From assembly GCF_030503595.1 (NCBI RefSeq), contig NZ_CP129966.1, positions 496,001-560,000 on the forward strand: DNA of 64,000 nt, written 5' to 3'. The position numbers were made by a program, and so were the translations under genes. Positions 24,074 through 32,029 of the stretch are shown here, piece by piece. The DNA comes from Corynebacterium sp. P4-C1. GTDB lineage: Bacteria > Actinomycetota > Actinomycetes > Mycobacteriales > Mycobacteriaceae. The notes beneath the pieces were generated by a model. The model saw only the letters and a program-made list of their open reading frames with translations, had not been told where the DNA came from and did not search any database. Each line of letters starts with the position of its first letter. Position 1 is the first letter of the stretch.

Positions 24074-24829
24074 CTATTCCTCATTGTCACCCTGAGTATC
24101 AGGGTTATCAGAGTTATCAGGACTATCAGGCAGTCCGGGATCTCCATGGGCATCCGCGGTACCAGGACTACCAAATCCGTCAGTGGTATCAGGGGTCTCA
24201 GTGTTGGTAGCGCTGCCATCGGTGTCGGCGGTGCGATCGGTGTGATCAGTGTCGGCCTCGCCGAAGCCGAGGTCCTTCTCCTCCACTCCGAGTTCCCTCA
24301 TGAGGTTCTCGAAGGCAAGGTCAGCCTGTTTGTCGCCACCAGCGAAGTCAGGGTTATTGAAGTCCCCGAAATCGGCGTAGCCGCCGTAATCGGAGCTGAA
24401 CTCGATATCGAAATAATCGGCCGCATCCTCGGCGCTCAACCACAGGGAGGCCTGGTTGAGCACGTCTTCTTCGACCTCGATCGGCATGTCGAGCATCAGC
24501 GCGAGAATGAGCGCGTCGGTGGGGCGGCAATCGAATTCGGCCCCGTCCTCCATAGTCACCTGGGCCATGTAGACGCCGTTGTAATAACCGGTCAGCTCGA
24601 TGGCGGAAACGCCGGTGGTGGACTGCTCGATGACGTCGAGAAGCAAATTGTGCGTATCTGGGCGGGTGGGCTCCCACTCCCCGATGCGGCCGAGAACCTG
24701 TGCGCCGCCGACAGGCGGGAGCCAGATCGGCAGGAAGCGGCGGCGTTCCTCCCACAGCAGCACTGCGCAGAGGAAGCTTTCGGGGCCGACGGGAAATACC
24801 CCGCACAGGGAAACAGGAACGGTGCTCAT
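24074..24829 (-). CDS. Bifunctional nuclease family (DUF151) protein with acidic repeat tail
   Basis: The N-terminal 150 residues form the BFN/DUF151 domain: FLCAVLLWEERRRFLPIW, then THNLLLDVIEQSTTGVSAI and DCRPTDALILALMLDMPI. Plant and some bacterial members have dual DNase/RNase activity; activity here is unproven. The rest of the 251-residue protein is unusual. From about residue 195 it is a low-complexity tail of Asp, Thr, Gly, Pro and Asn (DTDHTDRTADTD, SPDNSDNPDTQGDNEE), likely disordered. Position between the two MerR genes, downstream of ftsR, equals Rv1829. ftsR lies 22 nt upstream, so they are probably co-transcribed. Confidence 0.85.
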   Translation of the reverse strand: MSTVPVSLCGVFPVGPESFLCAVLLWEERRRFLPIWLPPVGGAQVLGRIGEWEPTRPDTHNLLLDVIEQSTTGVSAIELTGYYNGVYMAQVTMEDGAEFDCRPTDALILALMLDMPIEVEEDVLNQASLWLSAEDAADYFDIEFSSDYGGYADFGDFNNPDFAGGDKQADLAFENLMRELGVEEKDLGFGEADTDHTDRTADTDGSATNTETPDTTDGFGSPGTADAHGDPGLPDSPDNSDNPDTQGDNEE

Positions 24830-24851
24830 AAAATCAGCTGCTTCAGTGTTC

Positions 24852-25598
24852 TCAGGCGAGTCCGCGGCGGAGCTCGTTCTTCACAAGGGCGGCGTGGAGC
24901 GACACAACCAAAGCAGTCATCTGCTGGCTGATCTCGCCGGCCTCTTGCTTCGCAGCGGCGCGGCCGGACTTGGCGACGGGCTCCGTCACCTGTTCAATCA
25001 AGTCCGCCTGGCGGGACGCCGACTGGCGGATGCGCTTGAGATGGCGGGTATCCAGACCGAATTCGGTAAGTGAGACGGCAGTGGACACGACGCGGACATC
25101 GTCTGCGGTGAACATGCCCGAAGAATCAGGCACGATAAGTCCGGCATCGATGCACTGGGCAACGACCTCCGCAGAGCAGTCGGCTTGCTCGGCGACATCC
25201 TGGTCGCTTAGGCGCGTGGCGAGCGGCGCGGCGAACTGTTCGGGCGCGATCAGCGGCTCCGCGGCACCCTGGCCGGCCATCACGGCACTGACCTTGCTCA
25301 CCTTTCCCGAATCCATCGCTTCCAGCTGCTCGCGGATCACCTTCAACGGCAGGTAGTTGTCGCGTTGGGTGATGAGGATGTAGCGGAGCCGTTCAACATC
25401 CGCCTCCGTGAAGCGGCGGTAACCGGACTGCGTTCGCTCAGGGCTAATCAGCCCCTCAGACTCCAAGAAGCGGATTTTGGACACGGTGACATCCGGGAAC
25501 TCCTCGCTGAGGCACTTGATCACCACGCCGATCGACATGGTCTTGGTGCCCGAGCGGGGTGCCTGACCGCTCGGCTTCGTTTTCCGGATTGCGCTCAC
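24852..25598 (-). CDS. ftsR: FtsR, MerR-type activator of cell division genes
   Basis: MerR family regulator of 248 residues. The DNA-binding domain (about 20-95) contains MSIGVVIKCLSEEFPDVT, VSKIRFLESEGLISPERT and SGYRRFTEADVERLRYIL. A longer C-terminal domain (about 120-248) contains helices with RLSDQDVAEQADCSAEV and HLKRIRQSASRQADLIEQV. It corresponds to Rv1828 and to C. glutamicum FtsR, an activator of ftsZ, by position next to odhI and by full-length similarity. The start is GTG 25598. The 181-bp gap upstream contains repeated TGTCTAA-like words and the odhI terminator. Confidence 0.86.
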   Translation of the reverse strand: MSAIRKTKPSGQAPRSGTKTMSIGVVIKCLSEEFPDVTVSKIRFLESEGLISPERTQSGYRRFTEADVERLRYILITQRDNYLPLKVIREQLEAMDSGKVSKVSAVMAGQGAAEPLIAPEQFAAPLATRLSDQDVAEQADCSAEVVAQCIDAGLIVPDSSGMFTADDVRVVSTAVSLTEFGLDTRHLKRIRQSASRQADLIEQVTEPVAKSGRAAAKQEAGEISQQMTALVVSLHAALVKNELRRGLA

Positions 25599-25720
25599 AG
25601 TGTCTAATTCTGTCTAACTTCGTCTAGCTCTGTTGAACTTTGGCCAGCTTAATTCAGCTTCATTTCCCCCACTTGCCACACGTGCTGCACGCGCCACACG
25701 CAACGGGAGAAAACTCGAAT

Positions 25721-25741
25721 AGCCAGCGACTCGTTCTGGCT
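25721..25741 (-). terminator. Probable terminator downstream of odhI
   Basis: AGCCAG and CTGGCT arms separated by 9 nt form a small hairpin downstream of odhI on its strand, followed by a T-rich stretch (GAGTTTTCTC). The rest of 25599-25779 contains short direct repeats (TCGGGTCC twice near 25741-25756; three GTCTA words near 25600-25625) and the ftsR upstream region. Confidence 0.45.
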
Positions 25742-25779
25742 CGGGTCCTCTCGGGTCCCTAGTATCCAGTTTCTAGGTT

Positions 25780-26211
25780 CTAGTCTTCGTCGGCGATGAA
25801 GACGAGACGGAACTTGCCGATCTGAATCTCGTCTCCAGTGGACAACGTCTGGGAGTTACGCGGCTCTCGGTTGACGTAGGTGCCGTTGAGGGATCCGACG
25901 TCGACGACCTCGAATTCGCCGTCGTTGCGGCGGAACTCTGCGTGGCGGCGGGAAACGGTCACATCGTCGAGGAAGATGTCGGCCTCCGGGTGGCGGCCGG
26001 CTGTGGTGGTGTCGCGGTCCAGCAGGAAGCGTGCGCCTGCGTTCGGGCCACGCTTGACCACGAGAAGTGCCGCATCGGCGGGCAGGCCGTCGGCGCCGCC
26101 CACGTGGTCAGAGGCGGTGTTGGCTCCCGTCTCCATCTCTTTCAGAAGATCCGCACGGAAGACAGAGGTGGTTTCTACCTGTGCCTCCGGTGTACCGGTG
26201 TTCTCGCTCAT
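25780..26211 (-). CDS. odhI: OdhI, FHA-domain inhibitor of 2-oxoglutarate dehydrogenase
   Basis: OdhI (GarA in mycobacteria) binds and inhibits the E1 subunit of 2-oxoglutarate dehydrogenase when unphosphorylated, shifting flux to glutamate; phosphorylation by PknG and related kinases relieves inhibition. The 143-residue protein from ATG 26211 has the conserved N-terminal phospho-acceptor segment VETTSVFRADLLKEME (the TT pair) and a C-terminal FHA domain (about 50-140) with GRHPEADIFLDDVTVSRRHAEF and GSLNGTYVN. The frame extends 10 codons further up, but AGGAGA lies just before ATG 26211. A -10 TATGAT lies about 50 nt upstream. Confidence 0.95.
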   Translation of the reverse strand: MSENTGTPEAQVETTSVFRADLLKEMETGANTASDHVGGADGLPADAALLVVKRGPNAGARFLLDRDTTTAGRHPEADIFLDDVTVSRRHAEFRRNDGEFEVVDVGSLNGTYVNREPRNSQTLSTGDEIQIGKFRLVFIADED

Positions 26212-26283
26212 CTCTTCTCCTGACGTATTAGACGGATACAACTCTCAATTAAAGTCCACGATCATCATACTGACAACTGCCCG

Positions 26284-26313
26284 CACTGCGCGGTTGGGAC
26301 ACTTCGCGCAGTG
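26284..26313. terminator. Hairpin between secA2 and odhI
   Basis: CACTGCGCG (26284-26292) and CGCGCAGTG (26305-26313) form a perfect 9-bp stem with a 12-nt loop just after the secA2 stop and upstream of the odhI promoter. No T-tract follows on the minus strand, so termination would be inefficient or Rho-assisted; a regulatory role is also possible. Confidence 0.5.
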
Positions 26314-26320
26314 GCCGGGC

Positions 26321-28618
26321 TCAGCGGAAAATGCTGGCTATGCCCGAAATCACGGAGTTTCCGCCGCCAGAAAGCGGGTTGTCGGAAACCATATAGGTCC
26401 ATGTCGCGTTGGGGCGCTTCCAGCCGGCATCGGTGAGGTGGGCACCGTCGGCGTCGATATGCACGCTTTCGAAGGTTTCGACTGCGCGGTCGACAGCACG
26501 GTTGGCCAGCTCTTTGAATTCCCGGACGGCGATGCGGTGAAATTCGGTGATCGGCGTTTCCCGGGCGATGGCGCGCAGGTGGATGGATTCGCGCACGTCA
26601 TCCATGACGGCGAGGTGCTCGGACCATTCGTCGTCGAGGTGGAAGAGCATGATCTCGCGTGCGGCCTGTTCGAGCACCTCTGGGGCGATGCCCTGCGCCT
26701 GAAGTTGGGCTGCGCGCTGAGGGCTGCGCTCAGAGAGCTCGCGCCAGGCTTGACCGGTGTCCAGCAGCGACGCACGCCGCTTATCGACGATCTCCCTGTG
26801 GTCCGCCAGCAACTGGTTGTACTTCCACGTCTGCGCGTGGATCTCCAAGAGCTGCCCCTCGGTGACGCGCTGGCAGTGCTCGATGAAATCGCGGACGCGT
26901 TTGGTGTCGATGAGGCCGTTCTCGTCGGGGTGTGCGGTGACTTTTTCGTCAGCGCCGCCGGACACGACGATGTCGTCCTCAAGAGCAACGAAGAAGACAC
27001 TTAAGCCTGGGTCGCCCTGCCGGCCGGCGCGGCCGCGCAGCTGGTTGTCCAGGCGCGCGGTGCGGTGGCGGGCAGTGCCGATGACGGCGAGACCACCGAG
27101 TTCGACCACTGCGTCGCGGTCCGTCTCGTCGGCGCCGCCGAGACGGATGTCAGTGCCGCGGCCGGCCATCTGCGTCGACACCGTCACGCGGCCGAGGTCG
27201 CCCGCTTCAGCGACGATGCGGGCCTCCTCCGCGTCGTTCTTCGCGTTAAGGACGTTGACCGTGATCCCCCGTTCCTCGAGCGCCTCTGCGAGCGCCTCCG
27301 ATTCAGCCACATCGTGCGTACCCACGAGCACCGGCTGCCCGGTTGAATGGATGTGGGCAATCTCGTCGACGAGAGCGGCGAACTTGTCCTCCATGGTGGC
27401 GTAGATACGGTCGACTTCGTCGAAACGCTTCAGTTCCTTGGCACGGTCGATGACTGAAACGTGGAGGTCGTAGAACTGGCGCAGCTGGTCCGTCGCCTCC
27501 ACTGCCGTACCCGTCATTCCGCAAACCAGCGGGTACCGGCGCATCAGGGCCTGCAGAGTGATCTGGTCCAGAATGCGCCCGCCCTCGGAAACGTCGAGGC
27601 CCTCCTTCGACTCCACTGCCGCCTGCAGACCGTCGGGCCAGCGCTGCAGGTCCGCGACGCGCCCGCGGGAGGCGTCGACGAGATCGATCTTCCCGTCGCG
27701 CACGATGTAGTGGACATCCCTGATCAGCAGAGCCTTCGCGTGCAGCGCCAAGTTCACGCGCACCAGGACAGTGCCAATATTCTCGTCCGAGTACAGGGAA
27801 TCGATGCCCAGCTCACGCTCCACTTTCGCTGCTCCGTCGTCGGTGAGGAAGACGTTGCGTCGGTCGGAATCGATGGTGTAATCCTTGTCCTCCACCAGGT
27901 GAGACACGGCCTCAGTGATCTGCCCGGTGGCCTGCTCCCCCGGTTTCGCGCCGGCGAGGACGAGGGGAACCAAGGCTTCGTCGACAAGCACGCTGTCCGC
28001 TTCGTCGACGAGCGCGACATCCGCGGCGGGCTGGACGGTCTGGTCGCGGTGAGTGATCTGATTATCGCGCAGATGGTCGAAACCGACCTCCGCGACCGGC
28101 GCGTAGACGATATCGCAGCGGTAGGCGCGCACCCGCTCCTCGCGTGACGACGCCTCCGTCACCGACGCCACCGTCAACCCGAAGAACTCCACCAGCGGGC
28201 GCATCCAGTCCGCGTCGCGCGCCGCCAAATAATCGTTCACCGTGATCACGTGCACGCGCTTCCCCGTGAGCGCGAAGCCCGTCGCTGCCATCGCTCCGAC
28301 GAGCGTTTTGCCCTCGCCCGTGGCCATCTGGATCACGTCGCCTTCGAGGAGGCGGAGCACCGCCTGGTTCTGCACCTCGAACGGAGTCATTCCCAGCGTG
28401 CGCGCCGACGCCACCGTCAACGCCGCTAGAAACTCCGGCTTTTTCTTGATCTGGCCGCTGTCGACTGTCCCCCGGATCGTGTCCACAAGCTCCGTGTCGC
28501 TGCGCTGCTCGTACTCCCCGATCAGCTGGTGCGCCTGCGCGACGATGCCCTTCGACTTCTTGTCGTTGCGCTCGCTCGAAGAGCCCATCGCCTTCCAGAA
28601 CCAGTCAAACTTGCCCAT
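26321..28618 (-). CDS. secA2: Accessory Sec translocase ATPase SecA2
   Basis: SecA-type preprotein translocase motor of 765 residues, shorter than canonical SecA1 and without its C-terminal zinc-binding tail, which points to SecA2. Walker A is MATGEGKTLVGAM (about 99-111), the DEAD-like box is VDEADSVLVDEA and motif VI-type TQMAGRGTDIRLGG is present, as are helical wing/scaffold segments near the C-terminus (LDDEWSEHLAVMDDVRESIHLRA). SecA2 in mycobacteria exports a subset of proteins, some lacking signal peptides. The gene order secA2-odhI matches other Corynebacteriales. Translation appears leaderless from ATG 28618. It carries one iterated word (26779-26789, VDKR). Confidence 0.93.
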   Translation of the reverse strand: MGKFDWFWKAMGSSSERNDKKSKGIVAQAHQLIGEYEQRSDTELVDTIRGTVDSGQIKKKPEFLAALTVASARTLGMTPFEVQNQAVLRLLEGDVIQMATGEGKTLVGAMAATGFALTGKRVHVITVNDYLAARDADWMRPLVEFFGLTVASVTEASSREERVRAYRCDIVYAPVAEVGFDHLRDNQITHRDQTVQPAADVALVDEADSVLVDEALVPLVLAGAKPGEQATGQITEAVSHLVEDKDYTIDSDRRNVFLTDDGAAKVERELGIDSLYSDENIGTVLVRVNLALHAKALLIRDVHYIVRDGKIDLVDASRGRVADLQRWPDGLQAAVESKEGLDVSEGGRILDQITLQALMRRYPLVCGMTGTAVEATDQLRQFYDLHVSVIDRAKELKRFDEVDRIYATMEDKFAALVDEIAHIHSTGQPVLVGTHDVAESEALAEALEERGITVNVLNAKNDAEEARIVAEAGDLGRVTVSTQMAGRGTDIRLGGADETDRDAVVELGGLAVIGTARHRTARLDNQLRGRAGRQGDPGLSVFFVALEDDIVVSGGADEKVTAHPDENGLIDTKRVRDFIEHCQRVTEGQLLEIHAQTWKYNQLLADHREIVDKRRASLLDTGQAWRELSERSPQRAAQLQAQGIAPEVLEQAAREIMLFHLDDEWSEHLAVMDDVRESIHLRAIARETPITEFHRIAVREFKELANRAVDRAVETFESVHIDADGAHLTDAGWKRPNATWTYMVSDNPLSGGGNSVISGIASIFR

Positions 28619-28624
28619 GGGGCA

Positions 28625-28630
28625 ACTTTA
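28625..28630 (-). promoter_or_regulatory. -10 element of leaderless secA2 promoter
   Basis: TAAAGT on the minus strand, followed by 6 nt and ATG 28618; there is no Shine-Dalgarno sequence. Confidence 0.45.
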
Positions 28631-28725
28631 CGTGACCAGCCGATTACAGCAATCAACCGGCCGTGCGGTAATCTAACCGACGTTCCACGCGAGCATGCTC
28701 CGCGCATGCACCGCAATGCGGACAA

Positions 28726-28802
28726 CGGGCTGTGGCGCAGTTTGGTAGCGCACTACACTGGGGGTGTAGGGGTCGCAGGTTCAAATCCTGTCAGCCCGAC
28801 CA
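28726..28802 (+). tRNA. tRNA-Pro, anticodon GGG
   Basis: Full cloverleaf: acceptor arms CGGGCTG (28726-28732) and CAGCCCG (28792-28798), discriminator A and an encoded CCA end. The D-loop contains TTTGGTAGCGC, the anticodon stem CTACA/TGTAG closes the 7-nt loop CTGGGGG with anticodon GGG, and the T-arm is GCAGG TTCAAAT CCTGT. It decodes CCC and CCU proline codons. Confidence 0.96.
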
Positions 28803-28806
28803 ATTT

Positions 28807-28834
28807 CCCGGGGCACTTCCCCGGGCTTTTTCTT
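28807..28834 (+). terminator. Rho-independent terminator after tRNA-Pro
   Basis: CCCGGGG and CCCCGGG arms with a 5-nt loop, followed by CTTTTTCTTT. Confidence 0.9.
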
Positions 28835-28967
28835 TCCGGTTCTTTCCGGTCGAATACTCTCGGTTTAATCCTCCGTTCCATTTCTCACGCACAGATTCTC
28901 AACGGTCCGAACAGTTGCTGCATCGCGCCCTGTTTGTTCGGTTCATTCATCACCCGGTAGCCCCGCG
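28835..28967. other. Gene-free stretch downstream of tRNA-Pro
   Basis: Begins with a direct repeat TTCTTTCCGG TTCTTTCCGG and is less GC-rich than its surroundings. I see no plausible gene, RNA or operator. Together with 28968-30127 it forms a non-coding or decayed patch next to a tRNA gene, a common insertion site, though no att-like repeat of the tRNA 3' end was found. Confidence 0.5.
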
Positions 28968-29345
28968 GTGACCTCCACACTGGTCTGCCCCGGATGCTCA
29001 CGATCCGGCCGCGCTTGCGGTGCTGCGGCGCGTCTCGCAGTTTCCACCGTCCAGGTTGTCGAGACCGCCGCCCCCTTCGGCGCACCCGCTGCCATCGCGC
29101 AGACTGCAGCCCCGATCCCCGCTGACGCTGTCAGTGTCGAAGGTCTCTTTGACAAGGACGGCAACAAGGCCACCTCCGACATCGATGCTCTTGCAGGCAA
29201 CATCGAAACGGCCGAGGGCCTGAACATCCGTTTGATCGTGGACATCGCTAGGGTCTCGAAGGATTCCCAGATCAACGTGTTTTTCGGCGCTGCTGAGCAG
29301 GAGCACTCCGGCGGCGGCTGCATCGCCGCACACGGCGGAACTGGA
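28968..29345 (+). pseudogene. Probable remnant of an exported protein gene
   Basis: The + frame from GTG 28968 gives a protein-like sequence between about 29045 and 29330: a moderately hydrophobic, Ala-rich stretch, then AAPIPADAVSVEGLFDKDG and SDIDALAGNIETAEGLNIRL, continuing VDIARVSKDSQINVFFGAAEQ. Composition and order suggest a secreted domain, but there is no proper signal peptide, no ribosome-binding site, and the frame runs without a stop into the antisense of the neighbouring gene. I interpret it as a truncated gene; the original function is unknown. Confidence 0.35.
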
Positions 29346-30035
29346 TTAAACCGCGCGCGGCTTGCCGTCCGCGTCGTAGGTGTAGATCCCTTCGCCAGCT
29401 TCGCGTCCGGTTTTGCCGGCTTCGATCATCGGGACAATCGTCTCGGCGAGGAATTGCTTCTTCCACTCGGGCGCGTCCTGTTCACTCTGGAGGATGGCCG
29501 CGACGGTACGGAGGCCCACCTCGTCGATGATCTGGAACAGCCCCATAGGTGAGCCGGTGGAGTTGCGCCAATCCCTGTCCATGTCCGCAATGTCCGCAAT
29601 ATCAAGCTGCGCTAGTTCCATGCCTGCGTTGAGGAAGCGCTCCGGAGCACCCGAAGCATCCGCGATGTCGCTCGGGAGCAACGTTGAGGTGTTGGTCGCG
29701 AAGATGGTGTGTTTGGGAGCCAACTCGCCGACCTTGGCCCACACGTCGCGCTTCAGGTCGAGGCGTTCTGGGACTGCCTCGATGATCACGTCGGCAGCAC
29801 CGACCGCCTCGGCGAGATCGGATGTCTGCGAAAGGTGGGAGCGGGCTGCGGCGACGGTCTCCTCCGTTGCTGAGGAGAGCTCCTTGATCATTTGCCCGCC
29901 GATCGCGTCGAAACGCTTCTTCCCTGCCGCGACGGCGTCGTCGTTGATGTCGTAGGACGTCACGTTGATTCCGGTATAGGTGGCCATGAATGCGATCTGC
30001 GCACCCAAAACACCGGCCGCAAGGACTGTGAAATT
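29346..30035 (-). pseudogene. 3-hydroxyacyl-CoA dehydrogenase, deleted and start-less
   Basis: Clear homologue of the 3-hydroxyacyl-CoA / 3-hydroxybutyryl-CoA dehydrogenase family, but damaged. Homology starts at NFTVLAAGVLGAQIAFMA (GAGVLG changed to AAGVLG), and upstream codons give no initiation codon before the similarity ends; the first in-frame start, TTG 30008, already cuts the Rossmann motif. After APERFL the protein jumps to AGMELAQLDIADIADMDRDW, so about 65 residues that normally carry the LHF(A)N active-site His-Asn and the VPxxxKEQPGY segment are missing. The C-terminus (TGSPMGLFQIID, GEGIYTY) is intact. The product would be inactive. Confidence 0.75.
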
Positions 30036-30127
30036 CCTATTTCGATACCAACTAATGCCACTCCGGAGCGTCGTGACCTCCGCGAAAAAACTGTTCTGCT
30101 CCTATTTCAGGGTTGAACGGTCAGTAT

Positions 30128-31096
30128 TTAACCTAAATTTTCGCGCGAAGAAATACCGAAAAAATCGAGTATCTCCCGTGTGGCGAAGTCATCGGTGGTG
30201 TGCTCCCCGGGCCCTTTGTCGCTGTCGCTTCCGGGCCAGATGTGGGAGCTGCCGTCGAGGCGGTAGTGGCGCAACGGGGCGTCGCAATGCTCCCAGATGA
30301 ACTCTTCGCCGGGCCGGTCCAGGTTCTCCGTCGACGGGTCCGGTGCGCAGTGGTTTCTGCGGGCGGCCTCGTCCATGACGAAGGAGAGGGCATCGTAGTT
30401 CGTGCCGTAGCGCACTCCCCCGTCGTAGTTGATGGTCTTGTCGGATGTCCCGTGGAAGTCGATCTGCTTGGTGGGAATGGGCGCGCAGTTTTCCAATACA
30501 CGCTCGTAGTAGGCGGCGGACACCGTCGCGATTCCGGTGATCTGGTGGGCGCGGTGGCAGGCGGTGTACGCGGCGAAGCCACCGCCGTTGGAGAGACCGA
30601 AGGCGAAGACGCGGGCGGGGTTGATCGGGTACGTGTCGATCATCTCTTGGCGCACTGCGTCGAAGAAAGCGAGATCTTCGTCGCCGGTCGTTGTCGCGTA
30701 GGGAGCGGGAGCCCAAGCTGTGTTGACTCCCTGCATGTACACGACGACGGCGTTGGCCTTGTCCAGTTCGGTCATCTTCCGCATGGAGGAGTCGGTCATT
30801 CTGTAGCCGTGGAAGACGAAGATCAGGGGAAGATTTTCGCGGTCTTCAACTTCGGGTGGTGTTGTCACGAGGTACTCGCGCGAGCGGTCGCCGATCTTGA
30901 CGGTCTGGTTGAAGGTGCTCGGTTCCCCGCTGAAATCGGCTTCTACCTCAGCGATTTCTTCCCGGGCCTCGTCGGCGGCATCGGAGACGTGCAGGTCCTC
31001 GTTGTTTTCGCCGCACGCGCCAAGGCCGGCGAGGGTGAGCAGAAACACGGCTGAAGCGGCAGCTGTGCGTGTGCGTTTCACTGGTCTGCGAGTCAT
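30128..31096 (-). CDS. Lipoprotein polyhydroxybutyrate-depolymerase-like esterase (LpqC type)
   Basis: An exported alpha/beta-hydrolase of 322 residues. A basic N-terminus and hydrophobic stretch end in a lipobox, LGAC, with Cys28 as lipidation site. The catalytic domain (about 55-322) resembles esterase D / PHB depolymerases: FVFHGYRMTDSS oxyanion region, nucleophile elbow GLSNGGG, acid in HGTSDKTINYDGG and His in GSSHIWPG. It should sit on the outer face of the membrane and hydrolyse short ester bonds; substrate unknown. The 92-bp stretch between its end and the pseudogene upstream of coordinate 30128 is AT-rich without a gene. Confidence 0.83.
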   Translation of the reverse strand: MTRRPVKRTRTAAASAVFLLTLAGLGACGENNEDLHVSDAADEAREEIAEVEADFSGEPSTFNQTVKIGDRSREYLVTTPPEVEDRENLPLIFVFHGYRMTDSSMRKMTELDKANAVVVYMQGVNTAWAPAPYATTTGDEDLAFFDAVRQEMIDTYPINPARVFAFGLSNGGGFAAYTACHRAHQITGIATVSAAYYERVLENCAPIPTKQIDFHGTSDKTINYDGGVRYGTNYDALSFVMDEAARRNHCAPDPSTENLDRPGEEFIWEHCDAPLRHYRLDGSSHIWPGSDSDKGPGEHTTDDFATREILDFFGISSRENLG

Positions 31097-31211
31097 CCTT
31101 CGATCGACGTGGGTGAGGTGAGAAGCCTACGCCATCGTACAAGCCGCGTCTGTTTCCCGCGTGGCATGCAGGCACCGTTCACGCCGAATTCACCGGGTTC
31201 TGTCAAGGAGG

Positions 31212-31217
31212 TAGATT
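31212..31217 (+). promoter_or_regulatory. -10 element of leaderless methyltransferase promoter
   Basis: TAGATT followed by 7 nt and ATG 31225. An AAGGAGG sequence at 31205-31211 directly upstream would be too far (13 nt) from the ATG for good ribosome binding. Confidence 0.45.
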
Positions 31218-31224
31218 TCACGTC

Positions 31225-32028
31225 ATGGAGGAGCACCCGGACCCGCGGCATTTCAAACCTAGCGGCAAGGAGGCGCCCGGGTTCGCGGATGCCGCGGCCC
31301 GCGCATTCACGGCCGGAGCTTTCACGGCCGGTGCGACGGACTACGACGCTGTGCGCCCGTCGTACCCGCCGGAAGTCGCGGCGCTCGTCAGCGGCGCGGT
31401 TTCGCTTATCGACGTCGGCGCCGGCACCGGCAAACTCACCTCCACGTTGTTGGAGCGCGGACGGGGGCGGCGGGTGTGGGCGGTGGATCCGTCGATAAGC
31501 ATGCTTCGCGTGCTGCGCGCGGCGTGCCCGGACGTACCTGTCTGGCGTGCGACGGCGGAAGCGACGGGCCTGCGTGACGGAGTCGTCGACGCGTATGTCA
31601 GCGCGCAGACGTGGCACTGGGTGGACGCGGATGCCGCAAGTGCCGAAGCCGACCGTGTGGTCGCTCCCGGCGGTTCACTGATGCTGTGTTGGAACACCCT
31701 CGACGTGTCCCACCCGTGGGTGCTGCGCCTGTCGCGCATCAGCCATTCCGGGGATGTGCACAGGGAGGGCTTCTACCCTGCTGTCGCCGCGCCCTGGCGA
31801 CTCGAACGCGAGGTGCGCACACGGTGGTTCCAGGCGGTCACGCCTGAGGACCTGTTCGCACTCGCGCGGACGCGCTCGTACTGGCTGCGGGCGAACGCCG
31901 CGACACAGCAGAAGGTGGAGGCGAATTTGAGCTGGTACCTTTACGAGCGCCTCGGCTTCGATCGGGGGCAGCCTGTTCCGCTCCCCTACCGCACAGACGC
32001 GTTCCTGTACCGCCGCGGCCGCCGGTGA
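31225..32028 (+). CDS. Class I SAM-dependent methyltransferase
   Basis: A 267-residue small-molecule-type methyltransferase. Motif I is DVGAGTGKLTSTLLERG (about 66-82), the acidic ribose ligand lies in WAVDPS, and AQTWHWVD near 130 is the post-II region typical of UbiE/Methyltransf_11 relatives that act on small molecules. The C-terminal part, rich in Arg and aromatic residues, may form the acceptor site. Substrate unknown. It converges on der with 1 nt between the stop codons. Two inverted copies of the iterated word lie inside it, 75 bp apart (31404-31414, 31490-31500). Confidence 0.82.
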   Translation: MEEHPDPRHFKPSGKEAPGFADAAARAFTAGAFTAGATDYDAVRPSYPPEVAALVSGAVSLIDVGAGTGKLTSTLLERGRGRRVWAVDPSISMLRVLRAACPDVPVWRATAEATGLRDGVVDAYVSAQTWHWVDADAASAEADRVVAPGGSLMLCWNTLDVSHPWVLRLSRISHSGDVHREGFYPAVAAPWRLEREVRTRWFQAVTPEDLFALARTRSYWLRANAATQQKVEANLSWYLYERLGFDRGQPVPLPYRTDAFLYRRGRR

Positions 32029-32029
32029 C

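Noticed and set aside
28726..28802. Integrated element at tRNA-Pro
   Set aside because: No integrase and no repeat of the tRNA 3' end were found within the following 3 kb.
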